From: Levilactobacillus angrenensis
GTDB taxonomy: Bacteria; Bacillota; Bacilli; Lactobacillales; Lactobacillaceae
Direction: 5' to 3'
Assembly (NCBI RefSeq): GCF_003946085.1
Contig: NZ_RHOB01000007.1
Span: 82,619 to 146,618, forward strand
Length of the DNA stretch: 64,000 bases
The notes beneath the pieces were generated by a model that made no database searches, was not told the origin of the DNA, and worked only from the letters and a program-made list of their open reading frames with translations. Made by a program: the position numbers and the translations under genes. Numbering within the stretch: the stretch's first letter is position 1; every line of letters begins with the position of its first letter. Positions 18,849 to 28,776 of this stretch are shown piece after piece.

Positions 18849-19784
18849 TTGAAGAATTATGATGTAATCGTGATTGGTGCTGGCCCCGGTGGTATGACGG
18901 GCGCACTGTACGCTTCACGGGCAAACTTATCCGTTTTAATGTTGGACCGCGGGATTTATGGCGGCCAAATGAACAACACGGCGGCAATTGAGAACTACCC
19001 AGGCTTCAAGTCCGTCCTCGGACCCGACTTGGCTAAGGACATGTACGAAGGCTCAACGCAATTTGGCGCTGAATTTGCTTACGGCAGTGTCGAAGCAATC
19101 GAAGACCACGGCGACCACAAGGTTGTTAAGACCGACGACGGTGATTACGCTGCCAAGGCCGTTATCATCGGCACGGGTTCCGAGTACAAGAAGCTCGGCG
19201 TACCTGGCGAAGATAAATTTGGTGGCCGGGGTGTATCCTACTGCGCGGTCTGCGATGGCGCGTTCTTTAAGAACCGGGAAGTCGCAGTCGTTGGTGGCGG
19301 GGACTCCGCGGTTGAAGAAAGTCTTTACCTGGCTGGGTTAGCTTCCAAGGTCACGGTCTTTGTTCGGCGCGACCAATTACGGGCCCAAAAGATCTTACAG
19401 GACCGAGCATTTGCCAATGACAAGATTGAATTCGTTTGGAACACGAACGTTACGGAAATCTTGGGCGACGACATGAAGGTCACGGGTGTGGCCATCAAGA
19501 ACAACCAAACTGGCGAGACCGGTGAAAAGGCTGTGAGTGGGGTCTTCATTTACGTGGGGAACCTGCCAATGACGGACGCCTTCAAGGACCTGGGCATCAC
19601 TGACGATGCCGGCTGGATTAAGACGGACGAACACATGCAAACGGCTGTTGCTGGCATCTTCGCCATCGGTGACGTGCGGCAAAAGGATTTGCGGCAAATC
19701 ACGACGGCGGTTGGCGACGGTGGTATCGCGGGCCAACAAGCCTTCAGCTACATCGAAGACTTAAAGGCTGCGGCCGCAAAATAA
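18849..19784 (+). CDS. trxB: Thioredoxin reductase
   Basis: This 311-aa FAD/NADPH enzyme keeps thioredoxin reduced. FAD motif GAGPGGMTGALYASRA, redox centre CAVCDGA, NADPH motif GGGDSAVEESLYLA and C-terminal GIFAIGDVR are all present. TTG 18849 is the start: it follows GGAAGGGAG at good spacing and no in-frame ATG lies nearby. A strong terminator follows. Confidence 0.97.
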   Translation: MKNYDVIVIGAGPGGMTGALYASRANLSVLMLDRGIYGGQMNNTAAIENYPGFKSVLGPDLAKDMYEGSTQFGAEFAYGSVEAIEDHGDHKVVKTDDGDYAAKAVIIGTGSEYKKLGVPGEDKFGGRGVSYCAVCDGAFFKNREVAVVGGGDSAVEESLYLAGLASKVTVFVRRDQLRAQKILQDRAFANDKIEFVWNTNVTEILGDDMKVTGVAIKNNQTGETGEKAVSGVFIYVGNLPMTDAFKDLGITDDAGWIKTDEHMQTAVAGIFAIGDVRQKDLRQITTAVGDGGIAGQQAFSYIEDLKAAAAK

Positions 19785-19796
19785 TTGAGTTGAACG

Positions 19797-19837
19797 AATG
19801 GCAATTGCTGGGGTTTCCTGGCAGTTGCCATTTTTTT
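19797..19837 (+). terminator. trxB terminator
   Basis: An AATGGCAATTGC/GCAGTTGCCATT stem (one wobble pair) with a 12-nt loop is followed by TTTTTTT. Confidence 0.92.
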
Positions 19838-19880
19838 ACGCTCAAAGGATAGTGTTTTTGACTGCTGAGAGACTCGTGAG

Positions 19881-19975
19881 TTTTACGAGGCTTTCAAGCG
19901 AACCGGAAGCCCGTCCCTTAGGCTGGAGGTGTCCCGCAGAGCAGGCGGAACCCCTAACAGCCGTAGGCGCTGGTT
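19881..19975 (+). repeat. 3' module of the intergenic repeat (partial copy)
   Basis: AAGCGAACCGGAAGCCCGTCCCTTAGGCTGGAGGTG and flanks match 5005-5100 and 34037-34135. The GGCTT/AAGCC and CCTT/AGG-type hairpins are kept. It fills the gap between the trxB terminator and the HD-domain gene. An AT-rich stretch follows (19976-20080) and probably carries the next promoter. Confidence 0.8.
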
Positions 19976-20098
19976 TGTGTTATCTTCAGGCAATGATTTG
20001 TGTTAAGAATGCAGGGGAGAATAGATGAATTCGACCGGGGAAAAGTGGTAAGCTGAAAGCAATCAATTAACACGAAAACAAAGGAGCTGACGTGAACC

Positions 20099-20737
20099 AT
20101 GGGAATGAACCAATTTTTGCAAAGCTTGAGTGATTTGGAAACGATTGACCGGGCCCCCGGTTACTTTAAGTTTGAACAACACTCGGTGGCCGCCCACTCA
20201 TTTAAGGTGGCGGAAGTTGCCCAATTCTTGGGGGATGTCGAGGAGCAAGATGGCCACGAGGTCAATTGGCGCTTGCTTTACGAGAAGGCTTTGAATCACG
20301 ACTACACGGAGCGGTTTATCGGCGACATCAAGACGCCAGTCAAGTACGCGACGCCCCAACTCCGCCAGATGTTGGCTGACGTGGAAACGTCACTGACGGC
20401 TAACTTCATTAAGAATGAAATTCCCGAACAGTTCCAAGCCGCCTACACCCGGCGGTTGGGTGAAGGGAAAGACGACACTTTGGAGGGGCAGATTCTCTCC
20501 GTTGCTGATAAGGTCGACCTGTTGTACGAATCCTTTGGTGAGATTCAAAAGGGCAATCCAGAACCCGTCTTTACCGAGATCTATCGGGAGAGCCTCAGCA
20601 CGATTTTGAAATTTAAGCAGATGGCCTGTGTACAATATTTCTTGTCGGCCGTCTTACCCGAAATGCTGTCGGCGGACTTCAGTGACCGGCAGAAACTGGC
20701 CGAGTTAACGGATCAGCTATTGGAGGCTAAACAGTGA
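20099..20737 (+). CDS. HD-domain nucleotidase-like hydrolase (YfbR-type)
   Basis: This 212-aa protein has an HD fold. Metal ligands can be read as EQHSVAAHS (His near 29), NHDYTE (His-Asp near 66) and a distal VADKVD aspartate. This pattern fits the YfbR/PF12917 group, whose studied members are 5'-deoxynucleotidases. Substrate is not shown by the sequence. AAGGAG lies 12 bases before ATG 20099. The GTG start of the next gene overlaps its stop, so the pair is translationally coupled. Confidence 0.8.
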   Translation: MGMNQFLQSLSDLETIDRAPGYFKFEQHSVAAHSFKVAEVAQFLGDVEEQDGHEVNWRLLYEKALNHDYTERFIGDIKTPVKYATPQLRQMLADVETSLTANFIKNEIPEQFQAAYTRRLGEGKDDTLEGQILSVADKVDLLYESFGEIQKGNPEPVFTEIYRESLSTILKFKQMACVQYFLSAVLPEMLSADFSDRQKLAELTDQLLEAKQ

Positions 20738-21255
20738 AATTAGCAGAAGTATGGAATCAACATCTGAGTGGCGCCACGGTGCGGCCCTTAACGCATGCTG
20801 ATGACGATTTGATCTATCAGTTTCAAGCGGCGCATCCGGCCTACTTTGCCCATTTTCAAGACCATCCCGTGACTCGGCAAGAAGCCATTCAAGACGTGAC
20901 CGACGTGCCGTTGAACGCCTTACCAGAGCAAAAGGCCTACCTGGGCATTTTCCGCGATGACCAATTGGTCGTGTTAGTCGACCTGATTATTGACTACCCG
21001 TTGCCTAGTCTGGTGTGGTTGGGCATGTGGCTACCGGCCAAAACATTGTCCACGGCTGATTCCGCGACCTTTTACGCGAGCTTAGTGGCAACGCTCAAGG
21101 AAGCCCAAGCCGTCCAACTGCAGCTGAGCGTCTTCATGGGCGACCGGCAGATGCAACAATTTTGGACCGACCAAGGCCTGACCGCGATGCAGACCACGGC
21201 TGTTGTGCGTGGCGAACGGGTCGCCAACGTGACGATTTACCAAGATAAATTTTAA
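20734..21255 (+). CDS. GNAT-family N-acetyltransferase
   Basis: This 173-aa protein shows a GNAT-like pattern: a variable N-terminus (TVRPLTHADDDLIYQF), the central strand pair AYLGIFRDDQLVVLVDLIIDY, and a C-terminal QQFWTDQGLTAMQTT block typical of the FY..GF motif. The acetyl-CoA loop is poorly conserved, so substrate and even activity are uncertain. The GTG start overlaps the upstream TGA (GTGA) with GGAGG upstream. A terminator follows. Confidence 0.65.
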   Translation: MKLAEVWNQHLSGATVRPLTHADDDLIYQFQAAHPAYFAHFQDHPVTRQEAIQDVTDVPLNALPEQKAYLGIFRDDQLVVLVDLIIDYPLPSLVWLGMWLPAKTLSTADSATFYASLVATLKEAQAVQLQLSVFMGDRQMQQFWTDQGLTAMQTTAVVRGERVANVTIYQDKF

Positions 21256-21272
21256 GTAGGTCGTCAAACTGG

Positions 21273-21298
21273 CGAAAGTATGTTCGGTATGGTAGAAT
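21273..21298 (+). promoter_or_regulatory. LexA (DinR/SOS) box with -10 upstream of uvrB
   Basis: CGAAAGTATGTTCG (21273-21286) matches the Gram-positive SOS consensus CGAACRNRYGTTYG with one mismatch. TAGAAT (21293-21298) is a good -10 box seven bases later. LexA bound here would block RNA polymerase, fitting damage-inducible uvrB/uvrA. Confidence 0.75.
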
Positions 21299-21311
21299 AT
21301 TTGAGCGTGAT

Positions 21312-21340
21312 GAGTTTGGATTTACGTCCAGACTCTTTTT
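21312..21340 (+). terminator. Terminator/attenuator between the acetyltransferase gene and uvrB
   Basis: A GAGTTTGGA/TCCAGACTC stem (one wobble pair) with a 6-nt loop is followed by TTTTT. It lies only 14 bases downstream of the SOS-box -10, so it may end upstream transcription or attenuate uvrB. Confidence 0.85.
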
Positions 21341-21428
21341 GCGATTGACGCCGATTTGAGCTTAACGGCTGGAATTTGGCATAAAAAAATTTCTAAGTGT
21401 AAACGGTACAGTAGGGAGGTTACCATGC

Positions 21429-23435
21429 ATGATTGATCGACAAACGGACCGCAAGTTTGAGCTGGTTTCTAAATACAAGCCTACCGGCGACCAGCCGCAA
21501 GCCATCAAGCAATTGACTGATGGTATTGAAAGCGGCGAGAAGGCCCAGATCCTGTTGGGAGCCACGGGGACTGGGAAGACGTTCACCATTTCTAACGTGA
21601 TTAAAAATGTGAACAAGCCCACATTGGTCTTGTCCCATAACAAAACGCTGGCGGGTCAACTTTACGGGGAGTTCAAACAATTCTTCCCCAACAATGCGGT
21701 GGAGTACTTTGTGAGTTACTACGATTATTATCAACCGGAAGCTTACGTGCCTTCGAGTGATACTTACATCGAAAAGGACTCGTCGATTAACGATGAAATC
21801 GATAAATTGCGCCACTCCGCGACCAGCTCCTTGCTGGAACGTAACGACGTCATCGTCGTGGCCTCCGTTTCCTCTATCTTTGGGTTAGGGGACCCTACGG
21901 AATATAAAAATCACGTGGTCTCACTACGGGTCGGCCAGGAAATCGAACGTGACGCGCTGCTGCGAAAATTGGTCAACATTCAATTCGAACGCAACGACTA
22001 CGATTTTCAACGGGGCCGTTTCCGGGTTCACGGCGATGTCGTGGAAATCTTCCCCGCTTCACGGGACGAACGCGCGCTGCGAATCGAGTTCTTTGGCGAC
22101 GAAATCGACCGGATTCGCGAAGTCGATGCGTTGACTGGCGAAATCGTTGGCGACCGCGAACACGTGGCCATTTTCCCGGCGACCCACTTTATGACTAACG
22201 ATGACATCATGGCCAAGGCCACGGCGGGCATCGAAGGCGAACTGAAGGACCGCGTGGCGGAATTGGAAAATAGTGGCAAGTTGTTGGAAGCCCAACGACT
22301 CAAGCAACGGACTACCTATGACCTGGAAATGATGCGGGAAATGGGCTACACCAGCGGGATTGAAAACTATTCGCGGTGGATGGACGGTCGTAAAGCGGGC
22401 GAGCCACCGTACACGTTATTGGACTTCTTCCCCAAGGACTTCTTGCTAGTCGTCGATGAGTCTCACGTGACGATGCCACAGGTCCGGGGGATGTACAACG
22501 GTGACCGGGCCCGGAAGCAACAGTTGATCGACTACGGCTTCCGCCTGCCTAGCGCGCTGGACAACCGGCCCTTAAAGTTAAATGAAGTGGAAGACCACAT
22601 CAATCAAGTCGTCTACATGTCGGCAACCCCTGGCCCTTACGAAGAGGCCCAAACGGATCACGTGGTGCAACAGATCATTCGGCCGACCGGCTTGTTGGAT
22701 CCCACCATTGAGGTGCGGCCAATCATGGGTCAAATGGATGACCTGGTAGGCGAAATCAATGCGCGTGTCGAGAAAAATGAACGGACCTTTGTCACGACAC
22801 TGACCAAGAAGATGGCCGAAGACTTGACGGATTACCTCAAAGATCTGGGCATCAAGGTGGCCTATTTGCACTCGGATATCAAGACGTTGGAGCGAACGGA
22901 GATCATGCGTGACTTGCGATTAGGTAAGTACGACGTCTTGGTCGGCATCAACTTGTTGCGGGAAGGCATCGATATTCCTGAAGTTTCCTTGATTGCCATT
23001 TTGGATGCCGACAAGGAAGGATTCTTGCGTAACGAACGGTCGCTGATTCAAACGATTGGTCGGGCGGCGCGGAACTCACACGGGCACGTCATCATGTACG
23101 CAGATACGGTCACGGAATCGATGCAAGCGGCGATGGATGAAACGGCACGGCGGCGGAAGGTTCAAATTGCTTATAACCAGGAACACGGGATTACGCCAAC
23201 CACCATCATCAAGCCAATTCGGGACTTAATTGCGGTCACGAAGAAGAACGATGATACCGATGAGAAGGATGACTTCGTGGCGAGTGATTTTGAGGACATG
23301 GATAAGCCAGACCAAGAAAAGCTGATTGCCCGGTTGGAAGACGAAATGCGGGCGGCAGCCAAGAAGTTAGACTTCGAACAGGCCGCGTCATTGCGGGATA
23401 CGATTATGGATATGAAGACCGAGATCGGTGATTAG
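21429..23435 (+). CDS. uvrB: UvrABC system protein B
   Basis: This 668-aa helicase-like protein of nucleotide excision repair verifies damage and recruits UvrC. Walker [11 protein letters not shown], the beta-hairpin [25 protein letters not shown] and the C-terminal UVR motif ([20 protein letters not shown]) for UvrC contact are present. ATG 21429 is preceded by AGGGAGG. An ATG four bases upstream is out of frame and stops at once. uvrA follows after 20 bases, so the two are one operon. Confidence 0.98.
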   Translation: MIDRQTDRKFELVSKYKPTGDQPQAIKQLTDGIESGEKAQILLGATGTGKTFTISNVIKNVNKPTLVLSHNKTLAGQLYGEFKQFFPNNAVEYFVSYYDYYQPEAYVPSSDTYIEKDSSINDEIDKLRHSATSSLLERNDVIVVASVSSIFGLGDPTEYKNHVVSLRVGQEIERDALLRKLVNIQFERNDYDFQRGRFRVHGDVVEIFPASRDERALRIEFFGDEIDRIREVDALTGEIVGDREHVAIFPATHFMTNDDIMAKATAGIEGELKDRVAELENSGKLLEAQRLKQRTTYDLEMMREMGYTSGIENYSRWMDGRKAGEPPYTLLDFFPKDFLLVVDESHVTMPQVRGMYNGDRARKQQLIDYGFRLPSALDNRPLKLNEVEDHINQVVYMSATPGPYEEAQTDHVVQQIIRPTGLLDPTIEVRPIMGQMDDLVGEINARVEKNERTFVTTLTKKMAEDLTDYLKDLGIKVAYLHSDIKTLERTEIMRDLRLGKYDVLVGINLLREGIDIPEVSLIAILDADKEGFLRNERSLIQTIGRAARNSHGHVIMYADTVTESMQAAMDETARRRKVQIAYNQEHGITPTTIIKPIRDLIAVTKKNDDTDEKDDFVASDFEDMDKPDQEKLIARLEDEMRAAAKKLDFEQAASLRDTIMDMKTEIGD

Positions 23436-23455
23436 GGAAGTAAGGAGATTTCAAT

Positions 23456-26338
23456 TTGGTAAACGATAAAATCGTGATTCACGGGGCTCGCGCCCATAAC
23501 TTAAAAAATATTGACGTGACGATCCCCAAGAATAAATTGGTCGTCATCAGTGGCCTGTCGGGTTCTGGGAAGAGCTCACTGGCGTTTGACACGCTGTACG
23601 CGGAAGGCCAACGCCGTTACGTGGAGAGCTTGTCGTCTTATGCCCGCCAGTTCTTGGGGCAAATGGATAAGCCGGACGTCGACTCCATTGATGGGTTGAG
23701 TCCCGCTATTTCTATCGACCAGAAGACGACTTCTAAGAACCCGCGGTCAACCGTGGGGACGGTCACGGAGATCAACGACTACCTGCGCCTGTTGTGGGCC
23801 CGGGTCGGCACACCAATCTGTCCCAATGACGGCACTAAGATCACCAGTCAAAGTGTGGAACAGATGGTCGACCAGGTCTTGGCGCTGCCCGAACGGACGA
23901 AGATGCAGATCTTGTCGCCCATCGTGCGGGCCAAGAAGGGCCAACACAAGAAGATTTTTGAAAAGATTCAACGGGAAGGCTTCGTTCGGGTTCGGGTCGA
24001 TGGCGAGACCATGGACATCAGTGAAGTTCCCGAACTCAACAAGAATCAAAACCATGATATTGCTATCGTCATTGACCGGGTCGTGGTCAAGAAGGGCATT
24101 CGTTCACGGTTATTTGATTCCTTCGAAGCGGCTTTGCGCTTGAGTGGCGGTTATGCCATCGCGGATTTGATCGATGGCGACCCCATGATTTTCTCCGAAC
24201 ACTACGCTTGCCCCGTTTGTGGGTTCACAGTGGGTGAATTGGAACCGCGGCTGTTCTCCTTTAACGCGCCCTTTGGTGCCTGCCCGGATTGTGATGGCTT
24301 AGGTGTGAAATTGGAAGTCGACTTGGACCTGGTCGTTCCAGACAAGACCAAGACGTTGCGTGAAGGGGCCTTAGAGCCTTGGAACCCGATCAGTTCGCAA
24401 TACTACCCAGCCTTGCTTGAACAGGCTTGTGCCGCCTTTAACGTCGACATGGATACCCCCTTTGAGCAGCTGTCTAAGACTGACCAAGCCTTGGTCCTCT
24501 ATGGGTCACAAGGCAAGGAATTCCATTTCCACTACGAAAATGACTTCGGTGGGGTCCGCGACGTGGACGTTGAATTCGAAGGGGTCATTCCCAACGTCAA
24601 CCGGCGTTACCACGAAACCAACAGCGACTTCACCCGCGATGTCATGCGCAAATACATGACCGAGTTGACTTGTCAGACCTGCCACGGCTTCCGGTTGAAC
24701 CGTCAGGCCTTGAGTGTCAAAATCAACCACCAACACATCGGTGAGGTCTCTGACTTGCCGGTCGAAAAGGAATTGGCCTTCTTCCAGGACTTGAGTTTTG
24801 GCGAACAAGATGCCGTCATTGCCCAACCCATTTTGAAGGAAATTCGCGACCGGTTGACGTTCTTACGCAACGTGGGTCTGGACTACCTGACGCTGAGTCG
24901 TTCGGCGCGGACGCTATCTGGTGGGGAAGCGCAACGGATTCGGCTGGCCACGCAAATCGGCTCTAATCTGTCCGGGGTATTGTACATCTTGGATGAACCC
25001 TCGATTGGGCTACATCAACGGGACAATGACCGGTTGATTGCGTCCTTGAAGCAGATGCGGGACCTCGGTAACACCCTGATCGTCGTTGAACATGACGAGG
25101 ATACCATGCGGGCTGCCGACTACATCGTTGACATCGGCCCGGGTGCCGGGGAAAACGGTGGTCACGTGATGGCTGCCGGGACGCCTAAGCAGGTCATGCG
25201 GTCACGTAAGTCCTTGACGGGCCAGTATTTGGCCGGAAAGAAATACATTCCGGTCCCACTGGAACGGCGGACTGGTAATGGTAAGGAGATTCGCATCACG
25301 GGCGCAGCGGAAAACAATTTGAAAGACATCACGGTTGATTTCCCATTGGGCGAATTCGTGGTGGTCACTGGGGTCTCTGGTTCCGGGAAGTCGACGCTGG
25401 TCAACACCATTTTGAAACGGGCGTTGGCACAGAAGTTGAATCACAATTCGGAAAAACCCGGGAAATATAAGTCGATTGCTGGCGTGAAGAACATTGAACG
25501 ACTAGTCGACATCGACCAAAGCCCCATCGGCCGGACGCCACGGAGTAACCCGGCGACCTATACGGGGGTCTTTGATGATGTGCGGACGCTCTTCGCCCAA
25601 ACCAACGATGCCAAGCTACGGGGCTACCAAAAGGGGCGGTTCAGTTTCAACACCAAGGGTGGTCGGTGTGAAGCCTGCCACGGTGACGGGATTTTGAAGA
25701 TTGAAATGAACTTCTTGCCCGACGTTTACGTGCCTTGCGAAGTTTGTCACGGCACGCGGTACAATTCCGAGACGTTGGAAGTGGAATACAAGGGTAAGAA
25801 TATCTCTGACGTGTTGAACATGACGGTCAGCGAAGCCCTGAAGTTCTTCGAAGCCATTCCCAAAATCACCCGGAAGCTCCAGACGATTCAAGACGTCGGC
25901 TTGGGCTACGTGAAGTTGGGCCAACCTGCCACGACTTTGTCCGGTGGGGAAGCCCAACGGATGAAGTTGGCTTCCGAACTGCACAAGCAACAGAACGGGA
26001 AGAACTTCTACATCCTGGACGAACCGACGACGGGGCTGCACACGGATGATATCAAACGCCTGTTGACGGTGCTCCACCGGTTGGTCGATAAGGGCAACAC
26101 GGTGTTGGTCATCGAACATAACTTAGATGTGATCAAGACGGCGGACCACCTGATCGACTTAGGTCCTGAAGGTGGGGAAGCCGGCGGAAACGTGGTCGCC
26201 ACGGGCACGCCAGAAGAATTGGCGGAGGTCGCCGAGAGTTACACGGGTCAATACCTGAAGCCGATTTTGGAACGCGATACCGCGCGAACCAAGGAAGACC
26301 AGGCTACGACCAAGGCGAAACCAGCCAAGACCAAGTAA
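23456..26338 (+). CDS. uvrA: UvrABC system protein A
   Basis: This 960-aa DNA-damage sensor is a dimeric ABC ATPase. It has two Walker A motifs ([16 protein letters not shown] and [13 protein letters not shown]), two signature motifs ([12 protein letters not shown] and [12 protein letters not shown]) and zinc-finger cysteines (CPVCGF...CPDC and CEACHG...CEVCHG). TTG 23456 is the start, with TAAGGAG seven bases upstream. The tail is lysine/threonine rich. A terminator follows. Confidence 0.98.
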   Translation: MVNDKIVIHGARAHNLKNIDVTIPKNKLVVISGLSGSGKSSLAFDTLYAEGQRRYVESLSSYARQFLGQMDKPDVDSIDGLSPAISIDQKTTSKNPRSTVGTVTEINDYLRLLWARVGTPICPNDGTKITSQSVEQMVDQVLALPERTKMQILSPIVRAKKGQHKKIFEKIQREGFVRVRVDGETMDISEVPELNKNQNHDIAIVIDRVVVKKGIRSRLFDSFEAALRLSGGYAIADLIDGDPMIFSEHYACPVCGFTVGELEPRLFSFNAPFGACPDCDGLGVKLEVDLDLVVPDKTKTLREGALEPWNPISSQYYPALLEQACAAFNVDMDTPFEQLSKTDQALVLYGSQGKEFHFHYENDFGGVRDVDVEFEGVIPNVNRRYHETNSDFTRDVMRKYMTELTCQTCHGFRLNRQALSVKINHQHIGEVSDLPVEKELAFFQDLSFGEQDAVIAQPILKEIRDRLTFLRNVGLDYLTLSRSARTLSGGEAQRIRLATQIGSNLSGVLYILDEPSIGLHQRDNDRLIASLKQMRDLGNTLIVVEHDEDTMRAADYIVDIGPGAGENGGHVMAAGTPKQVMRSRKSLTGQYLAGKKYIPVPLERRTGNGKEIRITGAAENNLKDITVDFPLGEFVVVTGVSGSGKSTLVNTILKRALAQKLNHNSEKPGKYKSIAGVKNIERLVDIDQSPIGRTPRSNPATYTGVFDDVRTLFAQTNDAKLRGYQKGRFSFNTKGGRCEACHGDGILKIEMNFLPDVYVPCEVCHGTRYNSETLEVEYKGKNISDVLNMTVSEALKFFEAIPKITRKLQTIQDVGLGYVKLGQPATTLSGGEAQRMKLASELHKQQNGKNFYILDEPTTGLHTDDIKRLLTVLHRLVDKGNTVLVIEHNLDVIKTADHLIDLGPEGGEAGGNVVATGTPEELAEVAESYTGQYLKPILERDTARTKEDQATTKAKPAKTK

Positions 26339-26353
26339 ACTAATTGTAAATTT

Positions 26354-26396
26354 AGCGGCAAACGACTACCTGCGGGTGGTGGTGCGCCGCTTTTTT
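26354..26396 (+). terminator. uvrBA terminator
   Basis: An outer AGCGGC/GCCGCT stem encloses an inner ACTACC/GGTGGT stem and ends in TTTTTT. Confidence 0.8.
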
Positions 26397-26446
26397 GGTA
26401 CGATGACTAGGGGGGGAAGATAGCCAGAGGAACAGCTGGTTAACGA

Positions 26447-26530
26447 AAGATTGAAAGTAGCATTAATGCGACAATTCCCGAAATGACAGCATCTTGTTCA
26501 CTAAAATTAGCTAAACCAGGAGCCTGAGTT
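26447..26530 (-). repeat. Inverted partial copy of the intergenic repeat (3' end)
   Basis: The reverse complement matches 5085-5166. It starts with AAGATTGAAAG, equivalent to the terminal CTTTCAACCTT of the full copies, and runs through GACAATTCCCGAAATGACAG and TTCACTAAAATTAGCTAAACCAGG. The rest of the uvrA-DUF308 gap has no gene that I can see. Confidence 0.78.
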
Positions 26531-26720
26531 CACTAATTTAATGAACAGCCAGGTCAGAAATGCGGCCAGTCATCAAAATGTCACAGACGGGTGGTAGCGT
26601 TGATGGTTCACGGTTTAACGGCCGCGTGATTGTACCCCGAACTTGTCGCGGCGTTGAAAAACCAGTACAATGGTTGAAAACCAGTCAGCACATGGCTGGT
26701 GTTGTGAGGAGATTTTGCCA

Positions 26721-27266
26721 ATGTTTAATATGAATCGTGCCCGTTGGGGATTTGACTGGGGCGAGTTCATTCTCGGTATCCTATTTATCGTTGCCGCGGT
26801 TGGACTGTTGCGCTCCCCGAAGATTGGCCTGACAGGGTTAGCTATTATTTTTGCGTTCATGGCTCTCTTAAGTGGGTTGACCACGATTGCCGGGTATAAG
26901 AAATTGCATGAAGCGACGGGGATTCGGGCGAACTTCGCTCTGGTCTTTGGGATTTTAGATATCCTGATCGCCGTCGTGTTCTTCTTTGACATGAACAGTG
27001 CCATCGTGACGTTAGGTTACCTATTTGCTCTGTGGTTCATCTTTGATTCCGTGGAACGTCTATTGGTGGCCAGTCATTTACGGGACTTCGGTGGCCTGTG
27101 GTTCTGGCTGTCCGTGATTTTGGACGTCATCAGTCTGATCATCGGGATTATGTTGTTCATTCACCCGGTGGCCGCAGCCTTGTCACTGAACGTGTTGATT
27201 GCGTTTTTCTTCGTCATCTTTGGCATCAACGCCATTTGGATTGCGATTGCGCGCAGTCGGTCTTAA
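26721..27266 (+). CDS. HdeD/DUF308-family membrane protein
   Basis: This 181-aa protein has six transmembrane helices in three similar hairpins (e.g. FILGILFIVAAVGLL, ALVFGILDILIAVVFFF, LSVILDVISLIIGIML), the pattern of the HdeD/DUF308 group. E. coli HdeD is linked to acid resistance. A stress role here is inference. ATG 26721 is chosen because GAGGAG lies about 10 bases upstream. The longer frame from 26670 has no such site. Confidence 0.8.
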   Translation: MFNMNRARWGFDWGEFILGILFIVAAVGLLRSPKIGLTGLAIIFAFMALLSGLTTIAGYKKLHEATGIRANFALVFGILDILIAVVFFFDMNSAIVTLGYLFALWFIFDSVERLLVASHLRDFGGLWFWLSVILDVISLIIGIMLFIHPVAAALSLNVLIAFFFVIFGINAIWIAIARSRS

Positions 27267-27281
27267 TTCAGAATTTTGTAG

Positions 27282-27312
27282 CAGTTGTGGCTTAGGTCAT
27301 GGCTGTTTTTTT
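27282..27312 (+). terminator. Terminator of the DUF308 gene
   Basis: An eight-pair CAGTTGTG/CATGGCTG stem with three wobble pairs is followed by TTTTTTT. Confidence 0.65.
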
Positions 27313-27483
27313 GTTGGCTAAGATTGGGTGTGCTCAGCCCTTCTAGCCACCTTTTAGAGGGAATAGAAAGTAGCAGTGAAAAGTATTCGGAACGATGAGG
27401 ACCTGGAATACCAGGAAAATAGCCAATCAGATAGTAATAAAATTATGTTGAAAATTTATTTAATAATATCAACGTTTTACCTT

Positions 27484-27512
27484 TTGACCATTGCTGCTTG
27501 ATTTAGTATGCT
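27484..27512 (+). promoter_or_regulatory. Promoter of the lipoprotein gene
   Basis: TTGACC (27484-27489) and TATGCT (27507-27512) are separated by 17 bases. The surrounding AT-rich gap (27313-27594) holds no gene. Confidence 0.6.
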
Positions 27513-27594
27513 GGTAGCAATCGCGTAATCCGGGCATGTCGCTGGGGGCGCACTAACGGTTTCGTTAAATAATGCGTGTCGGAGGGGTGGAATA

Positions 27595-28620
27595 ATGCAG
27601 AAGCGTTATCTGGTAGTTATAGCATTACTAGTGCTGACAGTTACCATCACTGGGTGTGGAACGGCCAATGAGAATAATAAAGTAGTGGGACCTTATGAAA
27701 CAAAGATTGCGACAATCAATCGGCAGGCTAGGGCAATTAAAACTGAAGGTTCCATTCAGAAACAAGTGGCGGCTTTGAAGAAGCTTGAGAGGGCGTCAAC
27801 AAAATATCAACGAGGTCAGAAAAAAACGCAGCAAGTGACGCTGGTCTATCAAAACACGATTAAAGAAATCAAACAGCTAATCCAAACTGAGAACTTACAA
27901 AGATTAAAACGACAAAGTCCAGCGAGATTCGACAAAGAAACCCCAGACAGTCTTGAAAGAAAAAATGCGGCGCTCAAAGACCTGAAATCCGCGTTGATTG
28001 CCCAACGGGGTGTGGTTTATACGGCATCGGCCTTGAAGAAACTTATTGTGCGGGTTGATAAACAAATCCTCAAGAATCGATTGCGGGCTAAGGTCCATGG
28101 TGAAGGGCATCGAAAGCCAGTAGCAGGTGAATCTAGTAGAAAATCCGCTGATTTACGCACGATGAATTTTCATCAACTTAAAGCCGGTGATTACTCGTCA
28201 CTAATGGGGTCATGGAAAGAGGTTGGCGAAGGGTTTAATGCATCAGATGGCAAGGGTCCTCGCTGGCGATCGAGACCATCCGGGGTAAAGTTAACGGTGT
28301 CAAACGCGTCATTGAGTGACGGGACTGTCCTTCTTCGCCCCGTCGGAAATGGGCGTGCGACACTGACAGAAATCGATGCTCCCGAAGAGACCGTTGGGAA
28401 ACCAGGTAAGATGGAACTTCAAGATAATCAGGATTTTACCAAGGGCGATGTGTTAACGGTCGAGGAAAGCTTAGGGGTGAATAGTTGGACGATAGACTTT
28501 TTCCCTAGAGGTTCATATGAAAAAGACTGGCCAAGTTATATTAATCCTAATAAAGAACATATTCAGATGGGGCATACGCATTTTTGGGAAGTCTTTGAAC
28601 GGGAGTGGGCAGGAAAGTGA
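27595..28620 (+). CDS. Lipoprotein with a C-terminal DUF6287-like domain
   Basis: This 341-aa protein starts MQKRYLVVIALLVLTVTITG and has a lipobox ITGC with Cys21, so it should be lipidated by Lgt and held on the outer face of the membrane. Residues 30-180 form a charged, mostly helical region rich in K/Q/R, perhaps a coiled coil. From about 185 (MNFHQLKAGDYSSLMGSWKE) a compact domain resembles DUF6287 of lactobacillus and streptococcus lipoproteins. It ends with HTHFWEVFEREW. The function is unknown. Base composition is lower in GC than its neighbours, which suggests transfer or weak selection. Confidence 0.72.
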   Translation: MQKRYLVVIALLVLTVTITGCGTANENNKVVGPYETKIATINRQARAIKTEGSIQKQVAALKKLERASTKYQRGQKKTQQVTLVYQNTIKEIKQLIQTENLQRLKRQSPARFDKETPDSLERKNAALKDLKSALIAQRGVVYTASALKKLIVRVDKQILKNRLRAKVHGEGHRKPVAGESSRKSADLRTMNFHQLKAGDYSSLMGSWKEVGEGFNASDGKGPRWRSRPSGVKLTVSNASLSDGTVLLRPVGNGRATLTEIDAPEETVGKPGKMELQDNQDFTKGDVLTVEESLGVNSWTIDFFPRGSYEKDWPSYINPNKEHIQMGHTHFWEVFEREWAGK

Positions 28621-28703
28621 ACCACGGTAAAGTAGGATTGCGGCCTGCTTCGTTGACCACAGAAAGTGTTACCCCCAAAAAAGCAATTTGCCGGGTAAAT
28701 TAG

Positions 28704-28731
28704 TTGCGTCCCACTTGGACCGGTATATACT
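28704..28731 (+). promoter_or_regulatory. Promoter of the CoA-disulfide reductase gene
   Basis: TTGCGT (28704-28709) and TATACT (28726-28731) are 16 bases apart, 45 bases before the ATG. Confidence 0.6.
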
Positions 28732-28776
28732 GAATGGCATAACGTTCTAGATGTGCATTATGAAAGGAGCTTGGTC

